Source: Hexactinellida sp. DTS-2022 (Eukaryota; Porifera; Hexactinellida). From it: a stretch of DNA of 64,000 nt. Where the stretch lies: the NCBI GenBank assembly GCA_028753945.1, contig JAPNXP010000009.1:1984001-2048000 (forward strand). The letters run 5' to 3'. Within the stretch, counting starts at the first letter, position 1. Every line of letters begins with the position of its first letter. The notes beneath the pieces are model-generated. The model searched no databases. It saw only the letters and a program-made list of their open reading frames with translations, and had not been told where the DNA came from. Made by a program: the position numbers and the translations under genes. Below are positions 1 through 13,140 of this stretch, piece after piece.

Positions 1-284
1 CTACAAGTGGGTCTTGACACCTTGAGGTGATGATGACATCGTAAAAAAAATGTGTTTTCACAATTTTGTGAATTATATAATTCAAATGGGTCGGTTCGTT
101 TTGGGTGATGACCCAGAGCTCACAAAAAAAATGCTGAGTCATCAGCTATTATATTCTACTGAAACTTGAATATCTTTGAAATGAAGTGAGCATAAAAGAA
201 ATTTACAACTCACTAAGGGTCGTTGCCTTTTGAAACACCTTTCTGAAATAATTTAACACCTTCGTAGTGATGATGACATGGCGG

Positions 285-413
285 AAAAAAAATCCAAAAT
301 TGCAGCCTGTGCCGACAGCATGTTCCATAGGAGGCACTATCAATAAACCACACCAAAATATAGTGTCACCAAAGGAAAATGCGTCGGCACAGGCTGCAAT
401 TTTGGATTTTTTT
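285..413. repeat. Satellite hairpin copy 1
   Basis: The arms AAAATCCAAAATTGCAGCCT and its complement flank a loop near 345-360. The left arm has CATAGGAGG where other copies have CTTTGGAGG, and the right arm has GGAAAATG instead of GGAACATG, so the stem is slightly decayed in the middle. Confidence 0.85.
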
Positions 414-1484
414 AATTATTTATCCGTAGCCACTCCACAGAACAGAGTTTTATCAACTAAGAGCCCAAATTTTTAGGATGGGTGTCTCATGGGTTACAGA
501 TGTGCACCTGGGGTCACGATTTTTTATTACATTATTTGGACACATATTTGCACCTGTTTAATATTTGAAAAAGAACAATAAATAGTGCGTGAATATTTAA
601 TTTATATGCATTCGATAGAGAATTAAATTCTACACCTTTTCACAGTGCACGAATTTTTAAATTGGGTTTCGTTTGTGCCACAATTGAGTTGCAAGTTTCC
701 TTTGTTTACTAACAATTCAGTTCAATTGAAAGTGTTAAATCTAATTCTATTGTTTCACCTTGCAATAATTGTAGTGATTCAACTTGTAAGATCGAGTAGG
801 CTTCTATTTTATAATTGAAAACTAAGATTCTACATTCCATAACAACGACAGATTATGTGATTATATTTATTTCTGCTTAGAATATTCTTGCACAATGGAT
901 ACATGACAAATTTAATTCTAATTAATTCGCTCTGTGTTTAACTTATAGAGATGGTTCCAAATAGATTAGTGGGGTTATCGAGTGCGCTGAATTCAAATAT
1001 GATAGTGAAATTCAATTTAGATTAATAATAATTACAAATAATTGAACTTAATTTATTTTGATGTACATAATATTGGTGTTAAATTATTAATAGATTAATT
1101 AAATATTATACAAATTATCTAAATTTCATTAATCTCAGAAATGATATAAGATGGAAACAAATTTTCAATTTATCAATTAATCCTTATGGCACGTGCCACC
1201 TATACACGTGGGTCTTGACACCTTGAGGTGATGATGACGTCGTTAAAAAAATGTGTTTTTACAATTTTGTTAATTCGATATTTAAAATGGGTTAGTTGAT
1301 GTTGGGTGATGACCCAACACTCACATAAAAAATGCTGAGTCATCAGCTATTATATTCTACTCAAACTTGAATATCTCTAAAATGAAGTGAACTAAATGGA
1401 AACTTCCACCACTCTAAGGGTCGATGCCTTCTGAAACAACTTTCTGAAATAATTTAACACCTTCATAGTGATGATGACATGGCG

Positions 1485-1612
1485 GAAAAAAATCCAAAAT
1501 TGCAGCCTGTGCCGACAGCATGTTCCTTTGGAGGCACTATCAATAAACCACCACCAAAATATAGTGCCACCAAGGGAACATGCGTCGGCACAGGCTGCAA
1601 TTTTGGATTTTT
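1485..1612. repeat. Satellite hairpin copy 2
   Basis: Long near-perfect hairpin with CAGCCTGTGCC on the left and GGCACAGGCTG on the right. The loop is AATAAACCACCACCAAA. The right arm has CAAGGGAACATG. Confidence 0.85.
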
Positions 1613-2915
1613 ATTATTCTTCCGTAGCCACTCCACAGAACAGAGTTTTATCAACTAAGAGCCCAAATTTTTAGGATGGGTGTCTCATGGGTTACAGATG
1701 TGCACCTGGGGTTACGATTTTTGATTAAATTTTTTTGGACACATCTTTAACACCTTTCAAAATTTGTCTTGTCCATAACTCAAAATATGTTTTAATAAAC
1801 CCCAAAATTATATTTAATATTTAGATTCATCTTAAAATTATGCGTCTGATGGGAGAAGAAAATTTGTTAAAATTGGTTTAATTTCTGCCATAAATGAGGG
1901 TTGAAATTCATTTGTTTACTCAACACTTCAATTTCAATAAAACTGTGAAATCTAATTCCATTGTTTTAACTTGTAATAATTATATTGATTTAACTTGTTA
2001 AATCCGACTCTATTGATTCAACTTGCGATAATTAAATTGATTCAACTTATAAATTCCAGCTGGCTTCTATTTAATTGTAGCATTACTATACAATGGATTA
2101 AATTAAATTAATTTATATAAGGAATTTGTTGACTTTACTCAACTCACCGTGGATAACATTGCTAAAATAAATAACTAATAATTTAATTTATTATCAATAA
2201 GTAATGAATGAATGGCATAAAACTAAAAATGGTTTATTATAGAACCGTTAAGATTTTACATTCCACAACAACGACAGATTAAGTGATTATATTTATTTCG
2301 GCGAGAATATTCTTTTTGCACAATTAATGTACTGACATAATTTATTATAATAAATTCCTTTTGTATTTAACTTATAGAATTTTCCAATTGGATTATTGGG
2401 GTTATCGAGTGCGCTGAATTCAAATATGATAGTGAAATTCGATTTAAATTAATAATAAGTGCAAATAATTGAACTTTATTTATTTTGCTGTACATAATAT
2501 TGGTGTTAAATTATTAATTTATTAATTAAATATTTATACTAATTAGGTAAATTTCATTAATCTCAGAGATGATACAAGATAGAAACAAACTTTCAATTTA
2601 TAAATTGGTCCTTATGCCACGTACCACCTATACAAGTAGGTCTTGACACCTTGAGGTGATGATGACATCGTCAAAAAAATGTATTTTTACAATTTTGTTA
2701 ATTCGATTTTTAAAATGGGTTAGTTGATGTTGGGTGATGACCCAACACTCACATAAAAAATGCTGAGTCATCAGCTATTATATTCTACTCAAACTTGAAT
2801 ATCTCTAAAATTATATGAACTAAATGGAAACTTCCACCACTCTAAGGGTCGATGCCTTCTGTAACACCTTTTTGAAATAATTTAACACCTTCATAGTGAT
2901 GATGACATGGCGAAT

Positions 2916-3045
2916 AAAAAATCCAAAATTGCAGCCTGCGCCGACAGCATGTTCTTTTGGAGGCACTATCAATAAACAACCAACAAAATATAGTGCCACC
3001 AAAGGAACATGCGTCGGCACAGGCTGCAATTTTGGATTTTTTTTT
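2916..3045. repeat. Satellite hairpin copy 3
   Basis: Same hairpin. The left arm reads CAGCCTGCGCC against GGCACAGGCTG on the right, leaving one mismatch (a possible wobble pair). Confidence 0.85.
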
Positions 3046-3749
3046 CTCCGTAGACGGTGCCCTGGCCAGAGCTTTATAGTTGATGGGCTGAAACTTGGCA
3101 TGTAGGTTCGGAGTCGACGTCTAATTTGCACCTGGGGTTACGATTTTTTATTAACAAATTTTTGACACATCTTTAACACCTTTCAAAATTTGTCTGGTCC
3201 ATAACTCAAAATATGTTTTACTAAACCCCAAAATTTTATTTCACATTTGGATTCACCATAAAATTCTGCGTCTGATGGGAGAAGAAAACTTTTAATAAAG
3301 AGTTTTATTTCTGCCATAAATGGGGGTTGAAATTTCTTTGTTTGCTCACACTTCAGTTTCAGTATAACTGTTAAATCTAATTCCATTGTTTCAACTTGTA
3401 ATAATTATATTGATTTAACTTGTTAAATCTTACTCTATTGATTCAACTTGCGATAATTAAATTGATTTAACTTATAAATTGCAGCTGGCTTCTATTTAAT
3501 TTACCATACAATGGATTAAATAAAATAATATAATATAAGGAATTTGTTGACTTAATTCAACTCAACCGTGGATAACATTGCTAATATAAATAACTAATAA
3601 TATAATTTATTATCAATACATAATGAATGAATGGCATTAAACTCAAGATGGTTTAAGATAGAAACAAACTTCAAATTTATCTACCGTTCCTTGTGACTCG
3701 GACCAATTAACAAATGCTTCTTCACACCTTGGGCGTTGATGACTTGGCG

Positions 3750-3882
3750 AAAAAAAATCCAAAATTGCAGCCTGCGCCGACAGCATGTTCCTTTGGAGGC
3801 ACTATCAATAAACAACCAACAAAATATAGTGCCACCAAAGGAACATGCGTCGGCACAGGGTGCAATTTTGGATTTTTTTTTA
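3750..3882. repeat. Satellite hairpin copy 4
   Basis: Same hairpin in a shortened unit. Left CAGCCTGCGCC, right GGCACAGGGTG, so two mismatches near the base. Immediately followed by the 18 bp palindrome ACTATACTATAGTATAGT at about 3890. Confidence 0.85.
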
Positions 3883-5246
3883 CTGTGCCGACTATACTAT
3901 AGTATAGTGGCCCAGTATTGGTCTTAGTGCTTTGGTTATTGTTATTGGTCCGTAGCCTCTCTACTGACCAGAGTTTTATTAACTAAGAGCCAAAATTTTC
4001 AGAATATGTGTCTCATGGGTCACAGATGTGCACCTGGGGTCACGATTTATTAATTTCGACTTGGGAAAATTTTTAACGGGACTTTTAGCTTTTTTTGTCC
4101 CATAAGAAAATAAATGCAATAACAAGAAAAAATTAGAATCATTAGTATCAGAAAAGTATTTTGCAACTGATAGCTCTTCACGATTTTTTTAATCTGTCCT
4201 CATTTTCCCAATAATTAGGCTCAAAGTTGCCACAATTCACCCTTAACTTTCTAAAATCATAAATTCATTAATATTCAATTATGCAATTATTTCGTGGTTT
4301 CAATGAATAACTATATTTATGAATAATTCAATTAGATTCAGTGTTATTTCGATTCAAGTTATTGTTGATATCATAATTACAATAAAGAATTCTAGAATAT
4401 ATGAATAGTTAATTTACATTCAATAGCTATTACTATACAAATCAATTTCTGATATCATAGTTACAATAAAGTATTCTAGTGTATATGAATAATTCAATTT
4501 GATTCAATAGCTGCTACTATATAAATCGATTTCTAATACAATAGTAGTATTAAAGTTTTCTCCTATAAGAAAATTCAATTTAACTCAACAGTTATTCAAT
4601 TTCAGAACGATTCTGATATTCAAACAATGGATTAATGAGATGGAATATCTATTTGTATAAATATTTGTCTATGTGTATGCTTGGTGCCCGAAATGTATTA
4701 GAGTGTAAGGGGGGTTTATAACGCATTTATAATGGAAATATAAACTTAATCCCCATATATCATTCAAAGTAAGCGAGTATGCTGATTTCAATTTTAAAAC
4801 GATGACAGATATACAAACAATGGATTAATGAAATGGAATATCTATTAAATGACTATTCGTCTGTGTGCGTGTTTGGTGTCCGAATTGTATTAGAGTGATA
4901 GGGGGGGGATAATTATAACGCATTTATAATGGAAATATAAACTTAATCCTTTTGTCATTCTAAGTAAACAAGTATGCTTATTTCCAATTTTTAACAAGAT
5001 ATTAATATTCAATGGATTAAAGCAAAGTAAATTATATTGGGAATTTGTTTACTTAACTCAAATCACAGTGGATAACATTGCACAAATAATTAACTATTTA
5101 TATAAATTATTATCTATACATAATGAATGAATGGCATTAAACTCAAGGTGGTTCAAGATAGAAATAATTTAAAATCAACAATCGTTCCTTTGTACCATAC
5201 AACTTGTTAAATGAGTCTAAACACTATGAGGCGTTCATAAAATGGC

Positions 5247-5376
5247 GAAAAAATCCAAAATTGCAGCTGTGACGACAGCATGATCCTTTGGAGGCACTAT
5301 AAATAAACCACCACCAAAATATAGTGCCACAAAAGGAACATGCGTCGGCACAGCTGCAATTTGGGATTTTTTTTTT
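5247..5376. repeat. Satellite hairpin copy 5
   Basis: Both arms lack one C/G of the usual CAGCC/GGCTG: the left reads GCAGCTGTG and the right CACAGCTGC, so pairing is kept. Lies inside the first 1.43 kb copy. Confidence 0.85.
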
Positions 5377-6681
5377 GTTTTCTCCGTGTCGCCTCCCCAG
5401 GCAAAACCATAAGTGCTAGAGCTCTGAGATTCTCAGGATAGGTGTCTGGTTGTTGATTAATGTGCACTTCGTGGCCTGATTTTTCAATTTTGACTTGGGA
5501 AATTTTTAACGGGACTTTTAGCTTTTTTTGTCCCACAAGAAAATAAATGCAATAACAAAAATTTTTTTGAATCATTAGTATCAGAAAAGTATTTTGCAAC
5601 TGATAGCTCTTCACGATTTTTTTAATCTGTCCTCATTTTCCCAATAATTAGGCTCAAAGTTGCCACAATTCACCCTTAACTTTCTAAAATCATAAATTCA
5701 TTAATATTCAATTATGCAATTATTTCGTGGTTTCAATGAATAACTATATTTATGAATAATTCAATTAGATTCAGTGTTATTTCGATTCAAGTTATTGTTG
5801 ATATCATAATTACAATAAAGAATTCTAGAATATATGAATAGTTAATTTACATTCAATAGCTATTACTATACAAATCAATTTCTGATATCATAGTTACAAT
5901 AAAGTATTCTAGTGTATATGAATAATTCAATTTGATTCAATAGCTGCTACTATATAAATCGATTTCTAATACAATAGTAGTATATTAAAGTTTTCTCCTA
6001 TAAGAAAATTCAATTTAACTCAACAGTTATTCAATTTCAGAACGATTCTGATATTCAAACAATGGATTAATGAGATGGAATATCTATTTGTATAAATATT
6101 TGTCTATGTGTATGCTTGGTGCCCGAAATGTATTAGAGTGTAAGGGGGGTTTATAACGCATTTATAATGGAAATATAAACTTAATCCCCATATATCATTC
6201 AAAGTAAGCGAGTATGCTGATTTCAATTTTAAAACGATGACAGATATACAAACAATGGATTAATGAAATGGAATATCTATTAAATGACTATTCGTCTGTG
6301 TGCGTGTTTGGTGTCCGAATTGTATTAGAGTGATAGGGGGGGGATAATTATAACGCATTTATAATGGAAATATAAACTTAATCCTTTTGTCATTCTAAGT
6401 AAACAAGTATGCTTATTTCCAATTTTTAACAAGATATTAATATTCAATGGATTAAAGCAAAGTAAATTATATTGGGAATTTGTTTACTTAACTCAAATCA
6501 CAGTGGATAACATTGCACAAATAATTAACTATTTATATAAATTATTATCTATACATAATGAATGAATGGCATTAAACTCAAGGTGGTTCAAGATAGAAAT
6601 AATTTAAAATCAACAATCGTTCCTTTGTACCATACAACTTGTTAAATGAGTCTAAACACTATGAGGCGTTCATAAAATGGC

Positions 6682-6811
6682 GAAAAAATCCAAAATTGCA
6701 GCTGTGACGACAGCATGATCCTTTGGAGGCACTATAAATAAACCACCACCAAAATATAGTGCCACAAAAGGAACATGCGTCGGCACAGCTGCAATTTGGG
6801 ATTTTTTTTTT
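6682..6811. repeat. Satellite hairpin copy 6
   Basis: Copy of the hairpin at 5247-5376, displaced by 1435 bp in the tandem duplication, with the same paired one-base loss. Confidence 0.85.
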
Positions 6812-7114
6812 GTTTTCTCCGTGTCGCCTCCCCAGGCAAAACCATAAGTGCTAGAGCTCTGAGATTCTCAGGATAGGTGTCTGGTTGTTGATTAATGTGC
6901 ACTTCGTGGCCTGATTTTTCAATTTTGACTTGGGAAATTTTTAACGGGACTTTTAGCTTTTTTTGTCCCACAAGAAAATAAATGCAATAACAAAAATTTT
7001 TTTGAATCATTAGTATCAGAAAAGTATTTTGCAACTGATAGCTCTTCACGATTTTTTTAATCCGTCCTCATTTTCCTGAGAATTAGGCTCAAAGTTGCCA
7101 CCATTCACCCTTAA

Positions 7115-8501
7115 CGGAATTCTATATAGCGAATTGATAATTCAGTACTGAACATGTCTATAGATTATCTGATTACTTCATAGTAACCACAGAGTTATGC
7201 CAGAAGTGATATTACTAGGAATTTATTCATTCAAGTGCTTATTGAATTGTTTTGTCTAGGTATGGATTCTTTTGGAATGCAGTTATGAGCGTCTATTCAA
7301 TATAACATAGATACTGCCATGGATTACTTAGTTTATATTTGTTCTAGAATGTTCTCTATTTGTATTCAGCTATATTAATGCATAATCTAACGATTCAGTG
7401 ACAGAGAAGTTTGATTTTAGACTTCCACATGCCGAATATCAAGGGACAGTGTCTGTATTGCGGATTTGTGAACATTTATTTTATTTATAAGACACTTTAT
7501 ATTATATTTATTGAAGTTTGGTGTTTTTGGCTTATCGAATTAATGCGAAAATACATGTTAGTGACATAGAAATTGTATAAAAATTTTGAGCTCTTAACCT
7601 ATCTTAATTTCGTCAAAATCTGTGGCAATATCTCCCTAACACCGGCATTTATATCATATTGAGATAAAGGCCGTGAAGAATCCCAACGCGTTTAAATTTA
7701 CGAAGTAGTATATTATAACTATACCATCTAACTTAAAATGGATTATTGATGTTACTAGGAAGTTAGAACCAAGGTCTAGCGTAATATTTAATTTCCAACT
7801 TTATGGTCACATCACTGAAATGACACCACCATATATGGGCATGCGAATTTATAGAAGAGTGACCATATGGTTACTAGTCTCATTTGTTCTTCCAGTGAGT
7901 TTGTAGTGGGATATTGATGTGAATAGTTGGTTAGATCTAAGCTCTAGAGTTTATACTTTCGTTGATATAAATTTTGTTGTGTCATCAAAATTGGTCACAT
8001 TTCATGCCCATATACGGATCATTTTGAAAACGGTGCATGTTGGGGTCACAAAATGTATTATGAACGGATAGGAAGTCGGGTATTGCGAGCATTTTGAGAG
8101 GTATTTAAATATTGTAGCTGCTCGGGTGTCTTAGAAAAAAAATGGACCAGAAAACGTACCCTCGAATGCGATTATAGGCCATAAGTGTTTAAATTTTCAC
8201 TTTTTGCGAATTTTTTTTGATCAATTGTTGTTTATTTTCGTCAGTGATTGCTAGGATAGAGTAATGGAACCACAAATCTTACCATTGTTGAGGAATATAA
8301 AAAAGAGAATCGTTCAAAGTGGAGAAACCAGTGATCCGCTGTACAAAATAGCTTATAACTCTGAAAATACGGGTGGACGAGACTCAAAACCATATACAAA
8401 CATTAGTTATGGTCCTTCGGGAGTGTTTGGTACCAAAAAAAAAAAAGGGTTATGATGTCTTTTGGAGCGAAATTTCTGATTTTTCCCTTTAGAGAACACC
8501 G
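7115..8501. mobile_element. 1.39 kb TTAA-flanked insertion
   Basis: The uninterrupted satellite copies read CACCCTTAACTTTCTAAAATC. Here the same sequence is split by 1387 bp, with TTAA at both edges (7111-7114 and 8502-8505). The ends are CGGAATTCTATAT and, inverted, CGGTGTTCTCTA, a weak terminal inverted repeat. TTAA targeting suggests a piggyBac-like non-autonomous element, but no transposase is seen. A 63-codon frame at 8264-8455 is present and unrecognised. Confidence 0.65.
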
Positions 8502-9595
8502 TTAACTTTCTAAAATCGTAAATTCATTAATATTCATCATGCAATTATTTCGTGGTTTCGATGAAGATCTACTATTTATGAATAATTCAATTAGATTCAG
8601 TGTTATTTCGATTCAAGTTATTGTTGATATTATAATCACAATAAAGAATTCTAGTATATATGAATAATTAATTTACATTCAATAGCTATTACTATACAAA
8701 TCTATTTCTGATATCATAGTTACAATAAAGTATTATATTGTAAATGAATAATTCAATTTGATTCAATAACTGCTACTATATAAATCGATTTCTAATACAA
8801 TAATTGTATTAAAGTTTTCTCCTATATGAAAATTCAATTTCACTCAACAGTATTCAATTTCAGAACGATTTCTGATATTCAAACAATGGATTAATGAGAT
8901 GGAATATCTATTTGTATAAATATTTGTCTATGTGTGTGCTTGGTGCCCGAATTGTATTAGAGTGATAGGGGAAGGGGGGGGGGGTGTGTTTATAACTCAT
9001 TTATAATGGGAATATAAACTTGATCTCTTTTGTCATTCTAAGTAAAAAGTATGCTGATTTCCAATTTTTAACAGTATATTAATATTCAATGGATTAAAGC
9101 AAATTAAATTAAATTTGGAATTTGTTTACTTAACTCAACTCACATTGGATAACATTGCTAAAATAATTAACTATTTATATAATTTATTTTCTATACATAA
9201 TGAATGAATGGCATTAAACGCAAGATGGTTTAAGATAAAAACAAAATTCCAATTTATCAATCGATCCTTTGTCCCGTAACAACTTGGTGCCCGAATTGTA
9301 TTAGAGTGATAGGGGGGTCTAAAACGCATTTATAATGGAAATATAAACTTAAACTCAAGATGGTTTAAGATAGAAAGAAGCATGAAATTTATCAAACGTT
9401 CCTTTGTCCCGTAACAACTTGTTAAATGAATCTAAACACCCTGTGACGTTCATGACATGGCGAAAAAAATCCAAAATTGCAGCCTGTGTCGACAGCATAT
9501 TCCTTTGGAGGCACTATCACTAGACCACCACCAAAATATAGTGCCACCAAAGGAACATGCGTCGGCACAGCTGCAATTTTGGATTTTTTTTAGCC
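8502..9595 (+). repeat. Diverged satellite copy
   Basis: Resumes the repeat after the TTAA insertion with AACTTTCTAAAATCGTAAATTC and runs to the hairpin at 9462-9591. A GGGG-rich run sits near 8970, and part of the unit (TTGGTGCCCGAATTGTATTA) is duplicated near 8940 and 9285. Confidence 0.8.
9462..9591. repeat. Satellite hairpin copy 7
   Basis: Left CAGCCTGTGTCGAC, right GTCGGCACAGCTGC. The right arm has the shortened form and the left arm has not, so this copy has a bulge. Confidence 0.8.
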
Positions 9596-9596
9596 T

Positions 9597-10800
9597 ATGG
9601 GAATTCCCATAGGATTATCAATAGAATTTCCACACATTCATATAGAATCTATAGATCATCATATTACCAATAAAGCATAGTGTACATTATGGTTGTAGAC
9701 AAACCATAATGATTCATGAACAATGGTTGTAAATGTGACATGGAATATTTCGCTGCTAACTTCGCTGCTAACTTCACAACCATCTAGTAATGACAAGTAA
9801 TAGCATATCGGCATAATATTACAACCAAGTAAACAAATATAATAATAGCTTAGAAAATAATTGTCAATGATATCAGAATACATAAAAGTTGGGTAACTGT
9901 GTAAATATTAATTGCAAATAACATGTAAGAATAAGAAATCAATTGCAATTTGCAAGTAAATGTCAAAAGTGTTTGGTAGATAGTATGTTGCTAGTTGCCG
10001 AAAATTCACTTTACATGTCAATCAATAGAATTTTATTAGAAATAGATATTGCATGTATGATGTATTCGCATCACATAAATGATTTAGATAGCTTTAGAAT
10101 ATATTTAGTGATTAAAAAAATTCGGGAATACTAGTGTTACATTGTGTAGTAGTACATCAATTTTATAGCATCATTATCAAAAAAGTATGAACTATCAGAC
10201 TTTTGATAGGTGTAAATAAAGAGAAATTAAGGAAGTAGTAAGAGCAACAGAATCGAAATGAAATTTGAAACGTCATTAAATGTGACACGATTTCAGAAAA
10301 TTGAACATAATTTTTGCTGAGTCATTGTGCGATTAGGAGGTGTCAGATGGATTTCTATTGAAATGACATAATCCTCCTAGTCTCACTTAGGCCTGTGCCA
10401 AGTGGAATGTCCATTGAGTCAGCGGTTGCAAAGTTATAAGGTGTTAAATGTGACACGATTTCAGAAAATTGAACATAATTTTTGCTGAGTCATTGTGCGA
10501 TTAGGAGGTATCAGATGGATTTCTATTTGAAATGACATAATCCTCCTAGTCTCACTTAGGCCTGTGCCAAGTGGAATGTCCATTGAGTCAGCGGTTGCAA
10601 AGTTATAAGGTGTTAAATGTGACATGGAATATTTCGCTGCTAACTTCACAACCATTCATGAACACTATATAGGCGAATTCCCATACGTAGGAATCCTGTG
10701 TAATATTGTAAATGCTATGGGATTTCCCACATGTGGGAATCCTGTGGGAATCCTATGGGAAATCCTGTGGGAATGGGAATGAAAATTCCCTTCCCACGGC
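9597..10800. repeat. Region of CCTATGGGAATCC-type repeats
   Basis: Begins with the perfect 20 bp palindrome CCTATGGGAATTCCCATAGG and ends with several copies of CCTGTGGGAAT near 10725-10790. Probably a non-autonomous element, but clean terminal repeats and target duplications were not found. No gene is supported; the minus-strand frame at 9659-9883 contains an internal in-frame direct repeat and has no recognised domain. Confidence 0.4.
10281..10616 (+). repeat. 168 bp tandem duplication
   Basis: A segment starting TGTGACACGATTTCAGAAAA at 10281 repeats at 10449 with one or two differences. A third partial start, AAATGTGACATGG, follows at 10616. Confidence 0.85.
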
Positions 10801-10968
10801 AACCCTGCAGTACACCCTTGCTAATCCGAACAGAGGTATTCCGATACAAAAAATTTATTTTCCGATTAGTGAAGTAATACATTTCACACGCAACAGGCCT
10901 TGTTGTATCGTATATTGAGGCGCTGTATGATACACAATATAAACCATGGATATGCTATTACAAATTAT

Positions 10969-11470
10969 ACTGTGGTATTTTGAGGCGCGGTAGATTTTGA
11001 CGCTACTATAAATGTGATTTCGTATCATTTTGCATTATATCATGAACTCTAGACTCTGCATAAGTGAACCATGGATGCGCTATTAATATTATATTGTAGG
11101 ATTTTGAGGCGCGTACTAAACAATTTTCCATTTCGAGATTTAATTTAATTTAATGTAAAATTGATTAGTTACAGGGTGGTATCCAAGGCGTATTGGGCGC
11201 GCCTAAAGGAGAGTATTTTGGCAGGATTTTAATCTAGGAGTACAATATCGAGAGATGCTCTCATAGACTTAATACAAGATGACTAATCTAGGCGTACAAA
11301 ATTAAAACTGAACGAGCTCAAACTAAATCTAGGAGCGCGGTAATTTTTCCAGAATGAAAGCCTGATTAGTTATCTTAAATTTGCGACTAACTACGATAAA
11401 TTATGTCCTAAAATGATAGGAAATCACATTATAGTAGCGTCTCAATCTACCAGAGCGCCTCAAAATACCA
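10969..11470. repeat. Inverted-repeat element
   Basis: TTTTGAGGCGCGGTAGATTT at about 10977 is matched in inverted form at 11407-11466 (ending GAGCGCCTCAAAA), over about 55 bp with small indels. The GAGGCGC motif recurs at 10917 and 11103. Likely a foldback-type MITE; borders unclear. Confidence 0.55.
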
Positions 11471-11530
11471 CTGTACGTGACCTACGTTATAATAAGGCAT
11501 GTTCATTAGTGTTAAATTTTGGACCATGGA

Positions 11531-11686
11531 CAGGGGCGTGCTGGCCATACAATCGATGCGGGATTCCCGCTCGGGCCCCCCCTTTGGGAGCCGTCTTAGG
11601 GGCCCCCTTGTGGGACCGCAGGCTCCCACTGCGATTACTTTCTGAATGGAATCCCGCATGGGCCCCCCAACCCCAGCACGCCCCTG
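11531..11686. mobile_element. hAT-type MITE, GC-rich
   Basis: Termini CAGGGGCGTGCTGG and CCAGCACGCCCCTG are perfect inverted repeats. They are flanked by the 8 bp direct repeat ACCATGGA (11523-11530 and 11687-11694). An 8 bp duplication with CAG..CTG ends fits hAT. The interior is GC-rich and palindromic, and no coding is expected. Confidence 0.85.
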
Positions 11687-11699
11687 ACCATGGATGTCG

Positions 11700-12900
11700 G
11701 TTAAGTCCATTGATTCTTTTACAATAAATGTTATAGTTAGAGATAATTAACCAAGTTGTTGGAATTAGGGAGGCTGTACTGTACAATTCTTCTCATTAGT
11801 ATACCAGTATCACCAACTATCTAAACTAACCACAAGCTCAACTAAAGACCTAAATCGCGATTACACCGGTGTGAACGCGATCACACCAACATATTAGTAA
11901 ATCGCGTTTGCACTGCAACAGTTATACCATATTTGGCATTGACACCCAAAATTCAATACCTCTTTAGTCAGTGGTACTAATTTCTTGCATGGGGAAGGTT
12001 TATATTTATATATTAAAAGAGGAATTGTTGTTTGTGTGTGTGTTTGGATGTTGTCCAGAATTAATTGGAAAGACTACAAGTCCCAGAAAGCTGAAAATTT
12101 GTATACAGGCATTACAGGGGTAATTTTGTACTGCGACAACGATCTATTGGTTTTTGAAACAAAATAACGGGATTATGACGTCACAGTTGCGAAAAACAGA
12201 TATTTTGTACTAGCTTCCCAATTTTGCTCCGATCTGTAGAAAATTCAAAGCATTAGACGTACACTAAATTTCTACACCTGATAGCAGTTCACGAATTCCC
12301 ATTTTTCTTCTGATTGTGACACAGTTAATTAATTAGTCCCTGCACTAATCAACCATAAATAGTGTATCGTACCAACACAGGTATAGCAAAGTGCAAAATC
12401 GATTTTCGATTGTGTTCTTATTCTCATCTTTAAACCATTATTATGCAGAGATTAAATCCAGGCTAAGTGAATTACTTTGCAATATAATATACTGAAATAA
12501 ATAATTGCGTATAATTTATCAGCCACGGGTTTCAATTTATTTGAGCTAACAAGCTAACCTTTTAATGGAGCTGAAATCAGCTACCTTAATTAAGAATTAT
12601 TGAGCCAATATCATATATTATTAACTAATAATTAATAACTAATAAGTAATGAGAATAACATACATAACACATCATTTCCCAAACAGATTACATTAACGAA
12701 TCACAACCCAGAATGAATTTAAACGCGCGTTAAGTAGTGTGTGTAATATACTAGCCACAGGTTAACTTACTTATTATTAATATTATTGTCTTTAAGAGGA
12801 GGGAAAGGCCGCGAAGCGGCCGTTAATTGCATCGCGTAGTGCCTAACACGAACGAACAAAGGTCGCGAAGCGACCGAGACCGAAGGGCTCGTACGGGTAA
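11700..12900. other. Intergenic, no gene seen
   Basis: AT-rich sequence with no supportable gene. A TATATTAAAAG motif followed by GT-rich sequence near 12010 resembles stretches at 17820 and 34830, so it is probably the end of a dispersed repeat. GGCCGCGAAGCGGCC near 12808 is a short perfect palindrome shared in part with 33820 and 48920. Confidence 0.5.
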
Positions 12901-12905
12901 TACGG

Positions 12906-13062
12906 AAATGGTTCGATTTTTTCAAAATAGGAAATAGTTCGACTTTCATTTTTGTATTGTTGGACCATGGATTCAAGCCGGGATTTTCTCATATCCATGG
13001 TGCAGCATGACTAAAAAATTCGAACTATTTCCTATTTTGGTTTTTCGAACCATTTCCAGCAT
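12906..13062. mobile_element. Short inverted-repeat MITE
   Basis: GGAAATGGTTCGATTTTTTC at 12904 and its inverted partner at 13022-13062 share AAAATAGGAAATAGTTCGA, making ~38 bp arms around a centre with CCATGG motifs. Family not identified. Confidence 0.6.
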
Positions 13063-13140
13063 ACCTATATACGGGAGTGCGTCTATGTACCAGAATTCCA
13101 AAATAACATCTTGCATATTCATATATATATACTGCTGAAA

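Larger units (their letters stand above)
1..4074 (+). repeat. Satellite-like array, left block
   Basis: Units of about 0.85-1.4 kb follow each other in one orientation. Each has the same order of blocks: a TCTTGACACCTTGAGGTGAT start, a TGGGTGATGACCCAACAC inverted motif, a long hairpin, a block ending in CACCTGGGGTTACGATTTTT, then AT-rich sequence with ACAATGGATTAAAT and GTGGATAACATTGC motifs. Hairpin centres lie near 350, 1550, 2980 and 3815. No convincing gene is seen; short open frames here are translations of the hairpin arms. Confidence 0.85.
4075..7113 (+). repeat. 1.43 kb tandem duplication (two full copies plus a partial third)
   Basis: The marker AACGGGACTTTTAGC occurs at 4075, 5508 and 6943, giving periods of 1433 and 1435 bp. 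Copies 4075-5507 and 5508-6942 are nearly identical over their whole length, with only a few small indels. The third copy stops at about 7113, where another element is inserted. The identical minus-strand 105-codon open frames at 5297-5614 and 6732-7049 are by-products of this duplication, not genes. Confidence 0.9.

Noticed and set aside
1340..1360. CTGATGA on the minus strand of satellite units as a possible hammerhead
   Set aside because: No GAAA follows at the right distance and the needed stems are absent.
5297..7049. Two identical 105-codon minus-strand open frames
   Set aside because: They are the same satellite segment in two tandem copies and read through the hairpin; no domain and no independent conservation.
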